Origin: Stereocaulon alpinum
Lineage: Eukaryota > Ascomycota > Lecanoromycetes > Lecanorales > Stereocaulaceae
Reading direction: 5' to 3'
DNA: 64,000 nucleotides
Assembly: GCA_018257865.1 (NCBI GenBank)
Contig: JAEUBA010000087.1
Span: 1-64,000 of the forward strand
In this document: in pieces, positions 10,556 to 23,246 of the stretch
How the letters are laid out: each line of letters opens with the position of its first letter
Numbering within the stretch: position 1 is the first letter of the stretch
Position numbers and translations under genes: made by a program
The notes under the pieces: generated by a model
What the model was told of the DNA's origin: nothing
The model's input: the letters and a program-made list of their open reading frames with translations, nothing else
Databases searched by the model: none

Positions 10556-12631
10556 TCAAAGCTCATGCACAACCGGCAGCGAAGCCAACAATTCCGCCCT
10601 CAGATCACGGTGCCCGATTTCCAGCACAGCCCGCTCGCCAAGTTCCTGTACGATACCCCTATCCCCATTCAGCTCCAGGGTTCTCTCGCGATACAGCAGC
10701 TCACTAAACGGCGTGCCGTCTTTTTCGTACGGCGGTCCAGAGAAGTTGGGAATCTGTAAAGATCGTCTGGCTTTTCTGCGCTTCATGAAGAAGAGGAACG
10801 TGATTGCTAGGATAGCTGCTGATACGAGGGCTCCGATTGTACCAGCTGTAATTGCACGGGTTGAGGTATGAGGTGATGGTGGAGATGTCGGAGATCCCGA
10901 AGATGGAGATGATGAGGGGGGGGTGCTGGAGGGTGCGTCGGTTGACGAGGTAGGGTGAGAGACTGGAGGGGGTTTAGTAGGATCAGGCAATTCGAGGGCA
11001 GTGACTCACTAGCTTGGGATGAACTGATTTGCATGAGCGCTGCGACTCCTGCGACGAGATTTTGTTGGTAGCCGCTGTGGTTCTTAGTCCTTTGTCTGAG
11101 GCAGAGAAGGTGGAGATAGAGAACGTACCCCTGCGATCGTGTGTAGAAGTCTTTGATTGGTCTGCTTTGCTCATAAGGAGGTTGTCCAGCTGTGAATTGG
11201 TCTACGAATTGTAGTTTCGTCATATCAAAGATAGCCAAGCCTTGGGCGAGTACGTCTGTATCATTGTACTCAGACTGCTCCTGGCTAAGACTTGTGAGAT
11301 GATCAACTGTAGGTTGTGTGCCACCAATGATGATAATCTGGCTACCACCAACGGCGTTGCAGCTGTGCGTATGTCGATTTTGTAAGGGTACATATGGGAC
11401 GACTATCCAGTGAAAGGCCGGAAGAGTGAGGATGTTGACAGTGTCGCAATCAGCCGGATTGTCGCCCGGACCTCCACTATAACCGCCATATACAAAACTA
11501 GGCGACGGCAGTCAGCGTTCAAAATCGTGCACACGGCCTAGCATTCACGACCCACATTTCGTATGTGCCGTTTGTTGAGTTGAGACCAGCGCTGCAGAAC
11601 TCCTCCCTAGGAGCAGGAGCGGTGCCTGTAGTCTCTTGGTTGAACCACTGCTGCTTTGCTGGGTCGTAAATAAACACTGTCCCAAAGTCTAAGAGCTGGC
11701 GACTGAGAAATGATTCTCGAAATCCACCCATGACAATCAGGAGTCCTTCTGGTCCGAACAATGGTACATATTGCATTGCTCCCTTCGCTATTGTGAAGTT
11801 CTGGCTGTCGCCAGGTGAGGGGCTTTTCGTAATTGCGTGAGAGGCCATGTCAAATTCCGTCATACCATAAATAGGCGCTGAATTCAGCTCGTATACTTGG
11901 GAACTTGCGTACCCGCCAAGGTACCAGGCGCGGTCGGAGCCCTCAGCCTGGAGCCCATCAAAAGGACGAACTATCGAACTCCACACTGTAGCTGTGGAAT
12001 TCAAGACTTCGTTCCAATCCCCAGCGCCGCTACCGTCGGGTTTGAACGACCAGATTGACTGGGGTGGTAGTAGAGGGGCGTTGCCAAACAAAGAGTTTGT
12101 GCCGGCAAATCCAGAATAAATCACGCCGTCCCTGTTATAGTACCATAGCGAAGGTGCATTAAGACTGGGCACTCCAGTAGGCTTGCCGATGGAATTGATT
12201 GGTACCGTCGCATTGGTCCAGTTTCTCGACATATCAATAGAAAGCAACGTCGATGCTGCAAGAAGTCACTTAGTTGAGCCACGATATAGTCACAAGTCCA
12301 GGATTCTTATAGCGTACAATACTGAAAATCGATTTCGCCACCAGTCTTGTACGAGAATTGTCCGCCATCGATATATAGCCAGCTTCCCACTAGCGCCGCT
12401 GTTGCTGATCAGCGTCCATCTAGGATAATGTACAAAGTACGTGTACCGACAAGCTTGAGAGCCACGTCGCACGAATTCTGGGGTCTTGGCCACGGCAGGC
12501 TCCTGGCGGATATTGATGATTGGTATGAGGAGATCATCAAGAACAGGTGGCGATCGCTTTGCTCTACTTTGATTTGTTTTCAAGGCCCCCAAACTACTAA
12601 GAGAAGTGATTAAAAAGCTAAGAGCTCGCAT
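10556..12631 (-). CDS. Kelch-repeat single-pass membrane protein
   Basis: Six exons give about 602 aa. It starts at ATG 12631 (MRALSFLITSLSSLGAL, signal peptide). Introns as read: 12405-12450 (donor GTCGGT; acceptor could instead end at 12399), 12256-12317, 11498-11555, 11075-11128 and 10963-11009. Splicing restores kelch motifs such as WLYIDGGQFS, GGYASSQVYELN, GTYEIFVYGGY and SQIIIIGG. After the propeller come a Ser/Thr/Pro-rich stalk, a transmembrane helix (ITAGTIGALVSAAILAITFLFF), a basic stop-transfer MKRRKARR and a cytosolic tail of about 100 residues. The kelch beta-propeller is outside the cell or in the lumen. Similar fungal proteins have no established enzymatic role, and a surface adhesion or polarity function would be a guess. 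Intron choices are inferred from frame, donor and branch sites. Confidence 0.85.
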
Positions 12632-14336
12632 TCTGAAATATGGAGACAAATTCTCCAATGAAAGGAGCTGAGAGTTAGGACAGGAAAACTTCGAAGTAAT
12701 GAAAGTAGAAAAAGCGAGTCATGGCCAAACTTGGTAACAGTAGAAATTAGCTCCTTGAAACCTCCTGCTGGGTCCGGATGCGCAAGATCTACGCTATACG
12801 CAGATTGGTATCAACCCGATGCACGGGTAAGCAAAAATTGTGGAGCAGCACACCATGAAGCTCAAGCGCCAGATGACCAAAGAAGAGGTTTTCCGGGCCA
12901 TCTGGTAAATCGTTCCTCCATTGAATCAACACAGCTCACGTAGTTCACACACGTATACTTCTCCACATCATTGCGATGTCTTCGTCCGCGTATCGTAACA
13001 ACTAGACTCAGCTTACACCTAGTGGCATGTGTAAGTGATGCTCTGTTCTTTGAGCGTTGTAAACCGGACAATTTGTCTCGAATGTGAGGAATACGAAGGA
13101 TGAACTGCATCGTACCATGATGGTATTTCGAATTGGTAGGCGCACCTATCATTGATTGTCTCCCAATACTGTGCAATGTGCAGAGTTCAGCCGCAACACC
13201 CTACCTCTTGCCATGACGCAGCAAGGTGGAGAAGCTGCAAAGGACAGCTTGTGAACCACAGGCCTACTTGTTGTCTCACAACTGCTGTTCCGCATGGAAG
13301 TGGCAGCCGATGCTGTGCAATTTCATGCAAACGGAGAAAGGAACGGAGTGTTGAATGAAAAAGGAAAGGAGTGTTGGCGGAAAGCTAACCTTTTTCGGTT
13401 AGTCTACTACCTCCTGGCTTTACCAGAACAACATCAATCCCACTGTAAATCCTAGAGGCCACGCGATAACATAGAGGGCGAGATACAGCATGTAGGCCCA
13501 TTCTTCTATTGGGGAACAGTATTGTAGGCCTAGGAATTGTCTAGTGTCGAGGTGTCTCCGGACGACTCCAGGGCCCGCGTTCCAGGGGCCTTTCCCGGGT
13601 AATGTGAAATTTGTTCGAAGATTACCACTTCTGCCCATACAACCATGAGCGTCAGAAGTAATAACGTCCTGGCGCGCGCACTGCATCTTGGCTCAAGGAG
13701 CTCAACACCTAAATACAGCTGCACCTCGCGGAACTAGATGAGAGTAATCCTAGAGAGTTGTAGATGGGATGAGGAGAGACGGGTAGAGCTGGTTGCATGG
13801 TCATTATGGTCCTAGTATCTGAGATGGAGACCATGAGTATCCACCTTTCTAACATCCAGAGAATCACGTCCGCATGTTTGAGATGAAAGATAGGGGAATA
13901 TACCGTTGCTGGCGTGCCTTGAGTAGGTTCTAGGGGCTCACAGAACATAGGACGTGTGGGTATCAGCTCGTATGCGAGCTGGAGAGTCTCCTCTTGGGTA
14001 GGAGGTCGAGCGTAAGATGGTTGATGATGACTGGTCGTGGAGTGGCAAACGTTATGTGCTCGTGGTAGGTACAGCACGAAGTGACATATTCTAGCTCGTC
14101 GAAGATTTGCTAGGTAGCGAAATGGTATGGAAAAGGGATGAGAGGCAAGGCATATGCAAAGGTAACAATTGTAGTATTAAGATCCTTTAAGCCTATTTAA
14201 ATGTCGCAAGTATGATTGCAAACACGATCTCGCTGGTAACGACTGTGAACATTGTCTTATATTACTTCACTCATCACAATATGCATCCATTCACAGCATC
14301 CCCATGTCACCGTTACTCATATCATCCCCAACCGAA
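12632..14336. other. Gene-poor interval with one unresolved minus-strand ORF
   Basis: No gene I can support. On the minus strand 13420-13686 there is an ATG-started 88-codon frame ending in a hydrophobic segment (AYMLYLALYVIAWPLGF). At 13709-14077 another open frame (ARPPTQEETLQLAYEL) lacks an ATG. They might be exons of a small gene but I could not join them convincingly. Confidence 0.35.
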
Positions 14337-15127
14337 CTACAGCACCAGCAACCCAACGGCACCGACGAGAACAGCTACAGCTCCTCCAAAGCGCAAAGCC
14401 TTTGCCCCACCAGTGAATGGCACAACACTTGGGCCAAGCGGGACTCCAGTCCCTGTCGGAGCCGGGGCAGAGGAGTTGGGTAGTAGGGTTGGATGGGCAG
14501 AAGATGTACCAACTGCGGTTATGGACACGGGGGCTGAAGAAGGCGCCGAGGTGGGAGCAGCAGAGCTGGCTGCACCAGCGGGGACTGTTTGGCCTGGCTT
14601 GAAGCCGCTTGGGAGGGTGACGCCGAATTGGCTTGCACAGGTTGCTGGGTCATCGCCCTGTTCTCGCCGAGTCAGCGAAGGTATACGGGACGACCATGAT
14701 ATTGAGATAACATCGGAAGGGTGAACTCAAGGTGTGAGGAGAGAAAGCACAAAGTAAGGTGTGTATAAGATGCAATGATGGTGTAGGTACTTACATCAGG
14801 GCAACAAAATCCTTGAGTGAGGCAAAAGCTTCCTCCTGGACAGCCGTCTGAAAGAAGGGGGAAGCGGTTAGCAATCAACGGAAACGGTCTCTTCTCATGT
14901 CGGGTTACGGAAAGCGGCCACTCACAGCCTTCAGTGCAGCATGTATCGCCTCTTGGTACATCGAGACATTCGGTATCACCGCACGGAGTAGCGCAGTTGG
15001 TGACAGTGGAGCCTATCCCTGGGACGAAAGCGTCACCGCCTTGACGGGGCAGCAGGAGTGACCTGGGGGAGAGACCAGCGTTGGCGATGGCCAGGGGTAG
15101 CACGGCTGCGAGAACGATGAAATGCAT
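14337..15127 (-). CDS. Cys-rich secreted protein with Ser/Ala-rich stalk, probable GPI anchor
   Basis: Three exons (15127-14926, 14847-14795, 14657-14337) encode 191 aa. Introns are 14848-14925 (GTGAGT..TTTCAG) and 14658-14794 (GTAAGT..AACAG, CTGAC branch). The signal peptide MHFIVLAAVLPLAIANA is followed by a compact Cys-rich module (CATPCGDTECL, TCCTEGYGCPGGSFC, GFCCPD, ATC), then a Ser/Ala/Pro/Thr stalk. A C-terminal hydrophobic tail (FGGAVAVLVGAVGLLVL) after PFTGGAKAL looks like a GPI attachment signal. This architecture is typical of ascomycete cell-wall or surface proteins. Unspliced reading stops early, so gene finders may truncate it. The function is unknown. Confidence 0.8.
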
Positions 15128-17848
15128 GTTGTTGGTGGCTTATGAGGCAGGATTATTGAAGATGTGAGGTTTGTGAGATTAACTAATCAAGTAGACCGAG
15201 AGGGATGAACAGCGGCAGTTGTGAAAGTGCAGGACGGCAGGGTACAGCGAGAGTGATGGTCGGGTAGTATGAAATATATACGCGTTCGAGATGAAGCAAA
15301 AGAGAATGCAGCAGCAGCAGGGAAATGAGCTCGTGTAACATAGAAATTGTAGGAAAATCTTCGAGGCTGGAGGCACGATTGCCTATCCAATGATCAACTA
15401 GGTTCAATCGACATCTCATTCTGAGCCCCCAGTAAGCCTGGACATTGTCACCAATATTAGTAAAATGGCTTCGCTGACGCCAAAGATACGACGGTATTGG
15501 GCGGTGTTGCCTTGCAAGGCGGGTCTTAGCCTTTCCGCTCCGCCCAATGAATATTGTTGAATGTTAACAGCCGCACTTAGCATGCTAGGCAGCTGAGAAG
15601 TCAATTAAGCTTATTGGATAGGCTTTTGAAACCTCGTATGGGACTCTCCGCTTCGTCTGATGACAGGATGCTCAGCCCCCGTCTCGCTTAAATGTACCAC
15701 GTGCCAAGTAGGCCGAACTTCGTTTGGGATGGTGAGAGCTTGGCAAAGAGCACAGACAGCGGTCGAACAACTCCCCAACAGCTCCAGAAGCGGCATCATC
15801 CGTGCAGCTTTCGATGTTATGAATTCGAAAATCGGCACGAACTACCACAGACAAGGAAGGCGTACACCAAGGACAAGGTAGGAAAGGTCAACGAGCCTGA
15901 ATTTCCAGTTTTGTCGTGCTGTAGCTCTTCACCGCCTGAAGAGCCTTGACTGATTCTTGGCCCATTAAGAACCTGGTGGCTGCTCGGGTACTGCCTAAAG
16001 TTGAATGAACTTTCCACATGTGGTAATTAGGAGGGTTGGTGCGACAGTAAGGTTCAGATATTTCGCGAAAGCTTCCTGCAGGTACCTGGTAGGGCAGGAC
16101 ACGGACCATATTGATAGCGGAGGCTGTTGATTGGACGTCAAGACATCTCAAGAGGTCACTCAGCCGCACAACTTGCATAGAAGCTGTTGGGTGGGGGCCG
16201 AGGGGAATGAACTCTTGATAGTGTGCACACTTACTTTAGGCCCCATATGCTCAAATTGAAGAGATCATCGGACATTCCAAGGTAGAAAGAATAGAATTCG
16301 AATTCCTGTCATTCATAGATTTAGCAAGCAATGTTTTGAGAGTCATAGAGGATCCGAGCATGCTTGTGAGAGAGATCGCGTAAGAAGGGTCGGAGAAATT
16401 AGGGTTATAAACTAAGTCCGGTCCGGCTTGGCGTGCGCAGTCCGCAAGGCACGCCGTCGCCAAAAGACAGGCCGTAACTTTCCGGGCGGGGCTCGCTAAG
16501 CGGACGCCATAGGCGAGCCCTATGTACTGTACAGTAACTACAGTAGGAACTTTCTCCGGGCGGCTTTGGTGCCCATCTTGCGAGACAGTTCTGGGGAAGT
16601 GTGAACGGGTTCTGTCCTTGACGCGCAACCTTTGTAGCATCATACCCTTAGTGTTACTGATTCGGTGGCCGGTGATATACTTAGTGACAAGACACATAGT
16701 ATTCGTCTCCTAAACTTTCATCACTGAGAAGGTTCGTACGATCTCGAGTCTCAAATTTGAGATCGCTACGCAAGCGCTCTACATAATTTTCATTTCTGCC
16801 CCGACGGTCCTCACACATACAGCACACCATGGATGATATGAGCGTAAGCTCTAGAGGCTGGTGTGGCTGATATCGCACGAAGTGCCACAGATCCTCAAAG
16901 GCTCTAGGGTACTGAATCTAAGCAGACTGGTGCAGCGGGACATTTTTGACGTGGTGGCTCTTCCAATCGAAAAAGGAATGGTTGAAAGAGGTCGATTTCC
17001 GGTGGTGAACGTTTTCCGCCTGGTCGAATCACAGAAATGATCAAGTGATTGGCGTTCCTTCTCATTGCAGGGTCTTGTCGCACCGATATCAGAAGCAACG
17101 GCAGCAGAAGAAAGAGTGACTCTATTCCCCAACTCTTAGTGAGCAATGGCACACCGCTCTTCTTAATGTCGCAGAGATGGTAGACTCGACCGGCGTTGCG
17201 ATTTTTAGGATAAGAAGGCTCTTCCTCATCGTGTTTGGTATGCGAGTTCTGGAATGATGCCGGAGAAGCTCACGACAACAATATGACCTCTCAGGTGCAC
17301 ACAAGAGTACAAGCTTGACGATGGGATCACGAAAGGTTCCGTTCGGAGGGTACAATATACATGAGATCCAGGGCCAGTTCCCAGCTCCGCGAGAACTCGC
17401 AATCCGCACGGCCTCTATACTTCAAGTCTTCTTAATGGCGATCCTACACCGTTGACCTTGCGGTAGGCATGGGGTTGCTGGAGCAGTTGTTTTTACGTGC
17501 GTTCAGGATCGGGCGCGTTCTCATATATGGGGTATTGAAAGGGTCTTTGGGGGGTGGGGGTGGATGTGAGAGTTTTTATTGAGTGTAAGATGTGAGGTGG
17601 TGTGGTGTAGGATAGGGCTTGATACACAGGTAGGATACTGCGTTCGTAGTTTAGATGGGGTTTCCCAAGCCTCTCACCATGATTTGATGTTCTCTGCCGG
17701 AGATGTGTGTCCGAATCATTTAGGCCTATCAACCTAGTCGCAAGAAGAATCTCGTTCATCATTCGTCAGCCGTCCGGGCGTGACTTTGGCTCTCTGAACA
17801 CCTCCTCACAGTAAAGCCTGTTCGACAATGTCACGTTTCTACACCGTC
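15128..17848. other. 2.7-kb gene-free interval
   Basis: Only short, mutually overlapping frames with no domain. GC-rich stretch at about 16410-16520 and a perfect 12-bp palindrome TACTGTACAGTA at 16525-16536. No inverted repeats or target duplications found. It could be old repeat debris, but nothing recognisable remains. Confidence 0.5.
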
Positions 17849-18913
17849 TCATACTATAGGTCTTTTCTCAAGAATGACGTTGAATCTCTTTTCGAACTCG
17901 ATTTCCTCCTCAGTCTTGCCGTCATTCGGATGCGGCTTTCTAAGCGTCAATCTCACGCCCCCAACATTGCCCGCCTCAAATAGTTCCGCCACAGTATCAT
18001 AGAACACCTCCAATTCCTTTTTCTTGTCCTTCTTCATCCTGTACTCCTCCGCTCTCGTCTTCACAATAGGTGCCCAAAGCATCGTGACATCTTCCCAAAT
18101 CGCATCATCGAATTCCGCTTCCTCCGTATCATCGACATAGTCGATAACGTTCGGAAGATAAGAGCAAGACACAATCTCACGAAGTTTAGTCCGTTCATCT
18201 TTCGTCATCTCCTTCCTGTGGTAGAAGTCCTCAATGTACATTAAACCATTAGGCTTCAGCAGCTCATAAGCGCGCTTGAATAAATTGGCACGATCCCGCT
18301 TAGAAAAATGCATAATGCAAAGCAGGCAAACTATGTGATCGAACCCTTCGAACTCGATATCCTCTGGCAGCTGATGCAATTCTCTAGCCTCAACCGTCAG
18401 CACGTCGGCATTCACGCTCCTGACGTGCTCCCTCACCCATTCGTCCTCATTCCTAGCAGTGATCATTTCAGCGAGCTCGTGGTGTCTGCGTTGAATTTCG
18501 ACACCAGTGACGTCAGCGCGGTACTTAGACGCCAAATAGCGGCCTGTGGAGCTAAAGCCGGAGCCGATGTCGAGGATGCGCTGCTTGGGTATCTTGCCTT
18601 TCTCGTCTGGTAGGTCTAGCCCGAGATTGAGGGCAAATTGATCGAGGGCGGCGTCGCCGTCGTAGTGCATGCAATCGAAAGAAGAAGTGTCGGACAGGGT
18701 CCATTTGGGTTTGTCTTCGATGAGTTTCAGAGCCGACTCAACGCGGTCGAGGTCGTAGAGCGCCATTTCTGATATGAAACCATTGCGGTCGACGGGGATT
18801 CCATCATCGTCGTCATGGTCTTCCCATTTTGGTTTCCTTTGAGACAAGAGCAGAGCCACCTCCTTTTTGTCGGCTAAAGCTCGAGCACGCTTAGATTTAC
18901 CAAGTGTTGCCAT
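17849..18913 (-). CDS. Class I SAM-dependent methyltransferase
   Basis: Intronless, 354 aa, ATG at 18913. A basic Lys/Arg-rich N-terminus (GKSKRARALADKK) and acidic DDDD stretch lead into a Rossmann methyltransferase. Motif I is ILDIGSGFSSTGRYL at residues 113-127, the acidic end of beta-2 is VTGVEIQ, motif II/III is HIVCLLCIMHFSKRDR, and the post-motif LLKPNGLMYIEDFYHR is typical of small-molecule methyltransferases related to phosphoethanolamine/sarcosine N-methyltransferases. It is single-domain and has no signal peptide, so it is probably cytosolic. The substrate cannot be assigned. The reading frame is undisturbed and its codon use matches other genes here. Confidence 0.85.
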   Translation of the reverse strand: MATLGKSKRARALADKKEVALLLSQRKPKWEDHDDDDGIPVDRNGFISEMALYDLDRVESALKLIEDKPKWTLSDTSSFDCMHYDGDAALDQFALNLGLDLPDEKGKIPKQRILDIGSGFSSTGRYLASKYRADVTGVEIQRRHHELAEMITARNEDEWVREHVRSVNADVLTVEARELHQLPEDIEFEGFDHIVCLLCIMHFSKRDRANLFKRAYELLKPNGLMYIEDFYHRKEMTKDERTKLREIVSCSYLPNVIDYVDDTEEAEFDDAIWEDVTMLWAPIVKTRAEEYRMKKDKKKELEVFYDTVAELFEAGNVGGVRLTLRKPHPNDGKTEEEIEFEKRFNVILEKRPIV

Positions 18914-20711
18914 AGTGTGGGTAAACGTATCTTGATGCTGAAAGCGACTTTATCCCATAAGAGTGTAAAGGTTTCAGTTGGTTTAGGTTGGTGGATATGC
19001 GAGGTTTCAAACCTGACTACTTCCGAGAGGAGGAATCAAACGCCGAAGATCGCGATCTGGAAGGTGTTGATATTTTGTACTACTCAAGTAGCGAGGTGCT
19101 TTGTTCCGATGATACTGGCTTACCCCTCACCGGTTTTTCACCTCCCATCAATGAGACACAATGACACAACCAAATTTGTTTGCTACGAAGCAAAGTCAAT
19201 TCTGCCTAAGAAGGGAAGAGCGGGTTCTCACACGTGCGATAATCGATCATTAAATCTTGCCTTGGGTGTGATGGGTGCATAGAGTGAACTCCATTCGAAT
19301 TTGCCTTGGAAAAGCACTAGCAGTGTTCATATTGCCCAGTTTGACGAATCTACTTAGGCTGAACAAGCAACACTAGACCTTACTAGAGCGCCTCCAACAC
19401 CGCATTGTACATGCACCTTCCCGCACCCGACCGCCCCTGTTGGCCTTTCTCAAGGTTTCATGTGGGACAAGCATGAATCATTGTTAGGTCGCCATCAGAC
19501 ATCCTAAATCCACTGTATAAAGTACTGATGTAAACCCCGCCTCGGGACCAGTGCCATCCAATGTCAGCAAGGTCAAGGATGACATACGCGATTTCAAGGG
19601 TCAACAGCCGCTTGCTCATAGCACCACGTACAGTGCTAAGATATTAGACTTCATGAATCTGGTGGCCCCTCAAGGCGGGAAAGAGTTCACACTACCCTAG
19701 GGCGCAGACCCCGGAGGCACCTCGGAACCTGACCGATCATATTCCGATCACGCTCCAGAGGCCGCTAAGAGCGCATTCTTAGGCGAGCGCCGCCCGGAAC
19801 AGCGTGGGATCTGTCATGTTGTCCAACACATATGCCTCTCCTCCGTAGGGCTATCTGCGTTGGCCTGTCAGACGCTAATGCGCGCAAAGCCGCCTTAAAG
19901 CGAGCGATGACTGAGGCACTTTTTCGTGGTATGGCATACTGGCAACAGCATGTCTCCACCGGCCAGCATAGCGAAGCCGGTAATCGATTATAGATTGAAG
20001 AGCTTTTATATATGTCTACAATAATCGTAGCGTTCTGGATTATAGGTACATGCCGGCGAAGTACGCTTTCGAAGAAACGACTACTGGAAGAAAGTCGGAT
20101 CTGGACTGTGGTAGCAATGCTGCAAGATACATGTGCAATGCTGGTCCCGTTGATGTCGTTTTCCTCCTTCCTAATGTTCGATGGGCACCTCAGTGAGTTA
20201 AACGGAGCCTAGGCGTGACCGCTTGGGATGTTGTGTAGTGGGTCGAATGGCTGTTGGCTCGGCTCACTATCCCACTGGTAGAAATGCTGGCCTGACATCC
20301 TACATGTTGGGAACAAGTGAAAATGTTGCCGAAAATCTTTCTGGACCCAGTGGTGGAGACTCTCAAAGAATAGACCGCCTCATATTGTACAGTAAGATTG
20401 GTGGAAAGCTGGCAAAGGATAGCATATGGACAATGTCGTAGTGAAAGATAGGTTGGGATGCTTTTACAGGAATTCCATGGTTATGCACAATGAGGCTTTA
20501 TTATATACCTTCCTCGCCAGTGGCCAGTCGGCTTACTGCATCAAACAATTGTTAAGACCTTTTGGCCAGCAACTTGTTACCAGTCACTAGAGGTGGAAGA
20601 ACACCCTATACGCTCATACGAGTCGTCAGCAGAGGAAGATCGCTTCAGTATCAAGGAGTATACCCCTCTTTCCTTCAGAGCATAACAGATGCATAAGATA
20701 ACATCCCCAGT
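18914..20711. other. 1.8-kb gene-free interval
   Basis: No supportable gene. Scattered short frames only, and moderate GC with no RIP-like TA excess. It precedes the dead HET gene and is likely decayed accessory DNA. Confidence 0.45.
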
Positions 20712-22300
20712 CTAACAGATACTTTCTCCTTTCGGTGCATCCACAAAGAATGTTGCATTCGGCATCTCTTCTGACTCCTTCGGCCAACTTCGCCTCATTT
20801 GCCGGATATTGCTAGCAGGGGAGGTCACTACGACTATTGCCTGTGCTACCAGCCCAGAGAAATTCAGACAGCCATCCGAAACACGTCCGGTTGGATCATT
20901 ACTAACAGGTGAGCAATGCGCTTCTAATATCCTAAGTGCATGCACTCGGATTTCCGATTCTTCTCTCGGCCTAGAGTAAGCTGTGGGAACATCTGGCGTA
21001 ACGAATGTAACGTGAGCACCAGCGACAGAAGCCCGTGACCACGAGGGAGCTATTTTCTTGTGGTCGGCTTCCCTTTGCTGTATTGATATATCAAAGTAGT
21101 TCACTAGGCAGGTGCGCCTCAAAGGCCTGCCAGATATCTACCCAGGTAAGGTGTGACCATAAACTTAGTCAAGCCTGATATAGCCGGTGACCGATCAGTC
21201 TCCACGGACAATTCTAAACCGATGTAAAATTGGACCAGGGTTTGCCATATTTCAGGCGTGCTTTTATGGCCGCGCCTTCGGAAAGGCCAATAGTCTTTTG
21301 GCGCCTCTGAATTCAAAAGCGTGTTAAAGTACGATGATGGCCCATGGTCATATGCCACACACTCGCAGTGTGTGGCGTTTGCACATCCCAGGATCTCTGA
21401 AGCTGTGAAGTGTATCACACGTCTCGATAGGATGCGCTCCTGCAGTACCCAGCCGCGTCCAAGGTGGGAAAATCGTATAGTGGCAGTTCTCCATAGGAGA
21501 GCCAGTGAGGGGCTGCTTGGGGGTTCTGGCGCACGTACACGCGCGATGATTGCTCCTCTTTGCTATAGCTTAGGACTTCTAATGACTGGAATACATTCCC
21601 ATGCCTCTCGGAGAGGAAGCCTTCATTGCCACCCCTAGTCATGGTTGCGGCGATAGTAAGGTCGGCATTGTGATAAATGGACGCCATTTGGGTAGCTTGT
21701 GCCTCCCAATCGTGCAGATCATCTTGAATGATGCATAGCGGATCCATCCAAAGATAAGAGAACCTTAGTTGTTGGATTACGGTTACAGCGTCCTGGAAAG
21801 TTTTCGATAGACTGTTGAAGGGTATGCATTGTTTTCTTTGCTCCAAGGACGCCTTTGTAGTGATGATGACCTGAGACTTTCCCTAACAGTGGCTGAGAGC
21901 TACGAAGTAGTCCTGCTCACCGTGGGTCTCCTACAATCGTGGTTCTCGGCCGTATCGCACGTCGATAACCCGTGTCGGCAGGGGATAAGGCGGAGCATTT
22001 TCGCAAGCAGAGTGGTTCTCTTTGCATTGTCTTATCCAGCCTGCTACTAGCTCGAAACATGGCGTGGAGGCTACATGCTGGGCTATCTGTCTAGCCGCCC
22101 CAGATCCCGATGGGATATTGGTGTCCTCTTGAACTATCAGTGACAGAGCTTCTCCCAGACAGAGAATTGTATCACTGTTGATGTGGAGCCAGAGATGACT
22201 GCTATCGTCCACTGGCAGAAAAGGTGATTGATGATGCCAAAAAGGTCTTACAAAAGAGACTAATCCTGATCCATTTGTTCACAAACATTTCCCCTCGTCT
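20712..22300 (-). pseudogene. HET-domain (heterokaryon incompatibility) pseudogene
   Basis: Reading 22300 to 20712 on the minus strand recovers a HET protein. Seen in order: LPTRVIDVRYG, then ALSHC-stop-GKSQ (normally LSHCWGKS), FQDAVTVIQQL..YLWMDPLCIIQDD, GWVLQERILSRRVIHF, and APSWSRASVAG (normally APSWSWASV). Two in-frame TAG stops lie at 21931-21933 and 21883-21885; the second replaces the Trp of the HCWG motif (TGG to TAG). Near 21450 the frame shifts by one base, and near 21120 a TGA follows YLAGL where Trp is usual, with another frame change. HET proteins trigger self/non-self recognition death in filamentous fungi; this copy cannot make a full protein. The 5' end is not clear and the true start may be upstream. 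Confidence 0.8.
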
Positions 22301-23246
22301 TTGTGTATTACACAGGAATATACGGGTGGGCACCAGTCTTTTGGACTTACCGATGGCCGTAAAGATGTGCAGGGTTATCTTGCCGAGAACAGCTTCTATA
22401 GGACGATTCCCACGTATTTCGATTCGGACCATGTCCTCCTTTCATTGCCAGTCATTCCACTTGTGTCTGAGCTCAAGAACGCCTCGCCAAATTGTACTGC
22501 AAAGCCCGCATCCATCTGCAGCATATTGCTCCAATGCTAGCCGTGGAACCCAAACAACATCGATTTCCGACTCTTCGTGCATTTGGCTGCATGATAAGTT
22601 TTGGTTCGTCGCCTAGGTGACCATCTTTAGGGGCCTCTCCGGGGGCTCCCCATGAGGCAGCCCTACAGATAGCTAGTTGGGCAGATTAGCCGGTAGGGCG
22701 GTGATCCCGTGCTATACTAGATGAGGTAAGTCCTACCTTACGGTAGATAGCCGGGAGATATCTAACCGGGCAACAAGACGCAGTTCATCTTTACAGAAAG
22801 TGCCAATCATCGCCCAACATCCCCTGGTCCAACCACTACAGCAGCACAGTCCGAATGAATTAACAGAACGGCCGGATCGTCGTGGGACCATTCGATTAAT
22901 AAGGTTGCATGACGGCAACCAGCATAGTGGCTGCCAGGAAGATATATTAGCCAATGAAACGAGCAAAAGAAGCGAGAAGAGGGGAAAGATAAGATGCTAC
23001 GTACTACTATCGCAGGGCGCCGGCCTGTCCACTCGCATGAACCCGAGAGTGGGCGACAGATCCTACATTTGACACTGGCTTATCAGGGCGCTGTATTATT
23101 GCCTATCACCAAGATGGATCGGACGGAACACCACATGGCCCCTGCAGCTACCGGCGACTACTTCTATCTCCCCATATCCAGTTTGCAAGGCTGGCCATCT
23201 TGACTTCTACACACGACTAGTTGCGACCTACATTTCAACCGACAAT
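22301..23246. other. Intergenic tract upstream of the permease
   Basis: About 950 bp without a supportable gene. It should contain the permease promoter; I saw no clear TATA box. Confidence 0.4.

Noticed and set aside
16525..16536. Perfect 12-bp palindrome TACTGTACAGTA as an operator
   Set aside because: Isolated in a gene-free tract with no gene nearby to regulate; expected occasionally by chance.
22224..22616. 130-codon plus-strand frame near the HET pseudogene
   Set aside because: No domain; partly antisense to HET-derived sequence and without coding-like codon use.
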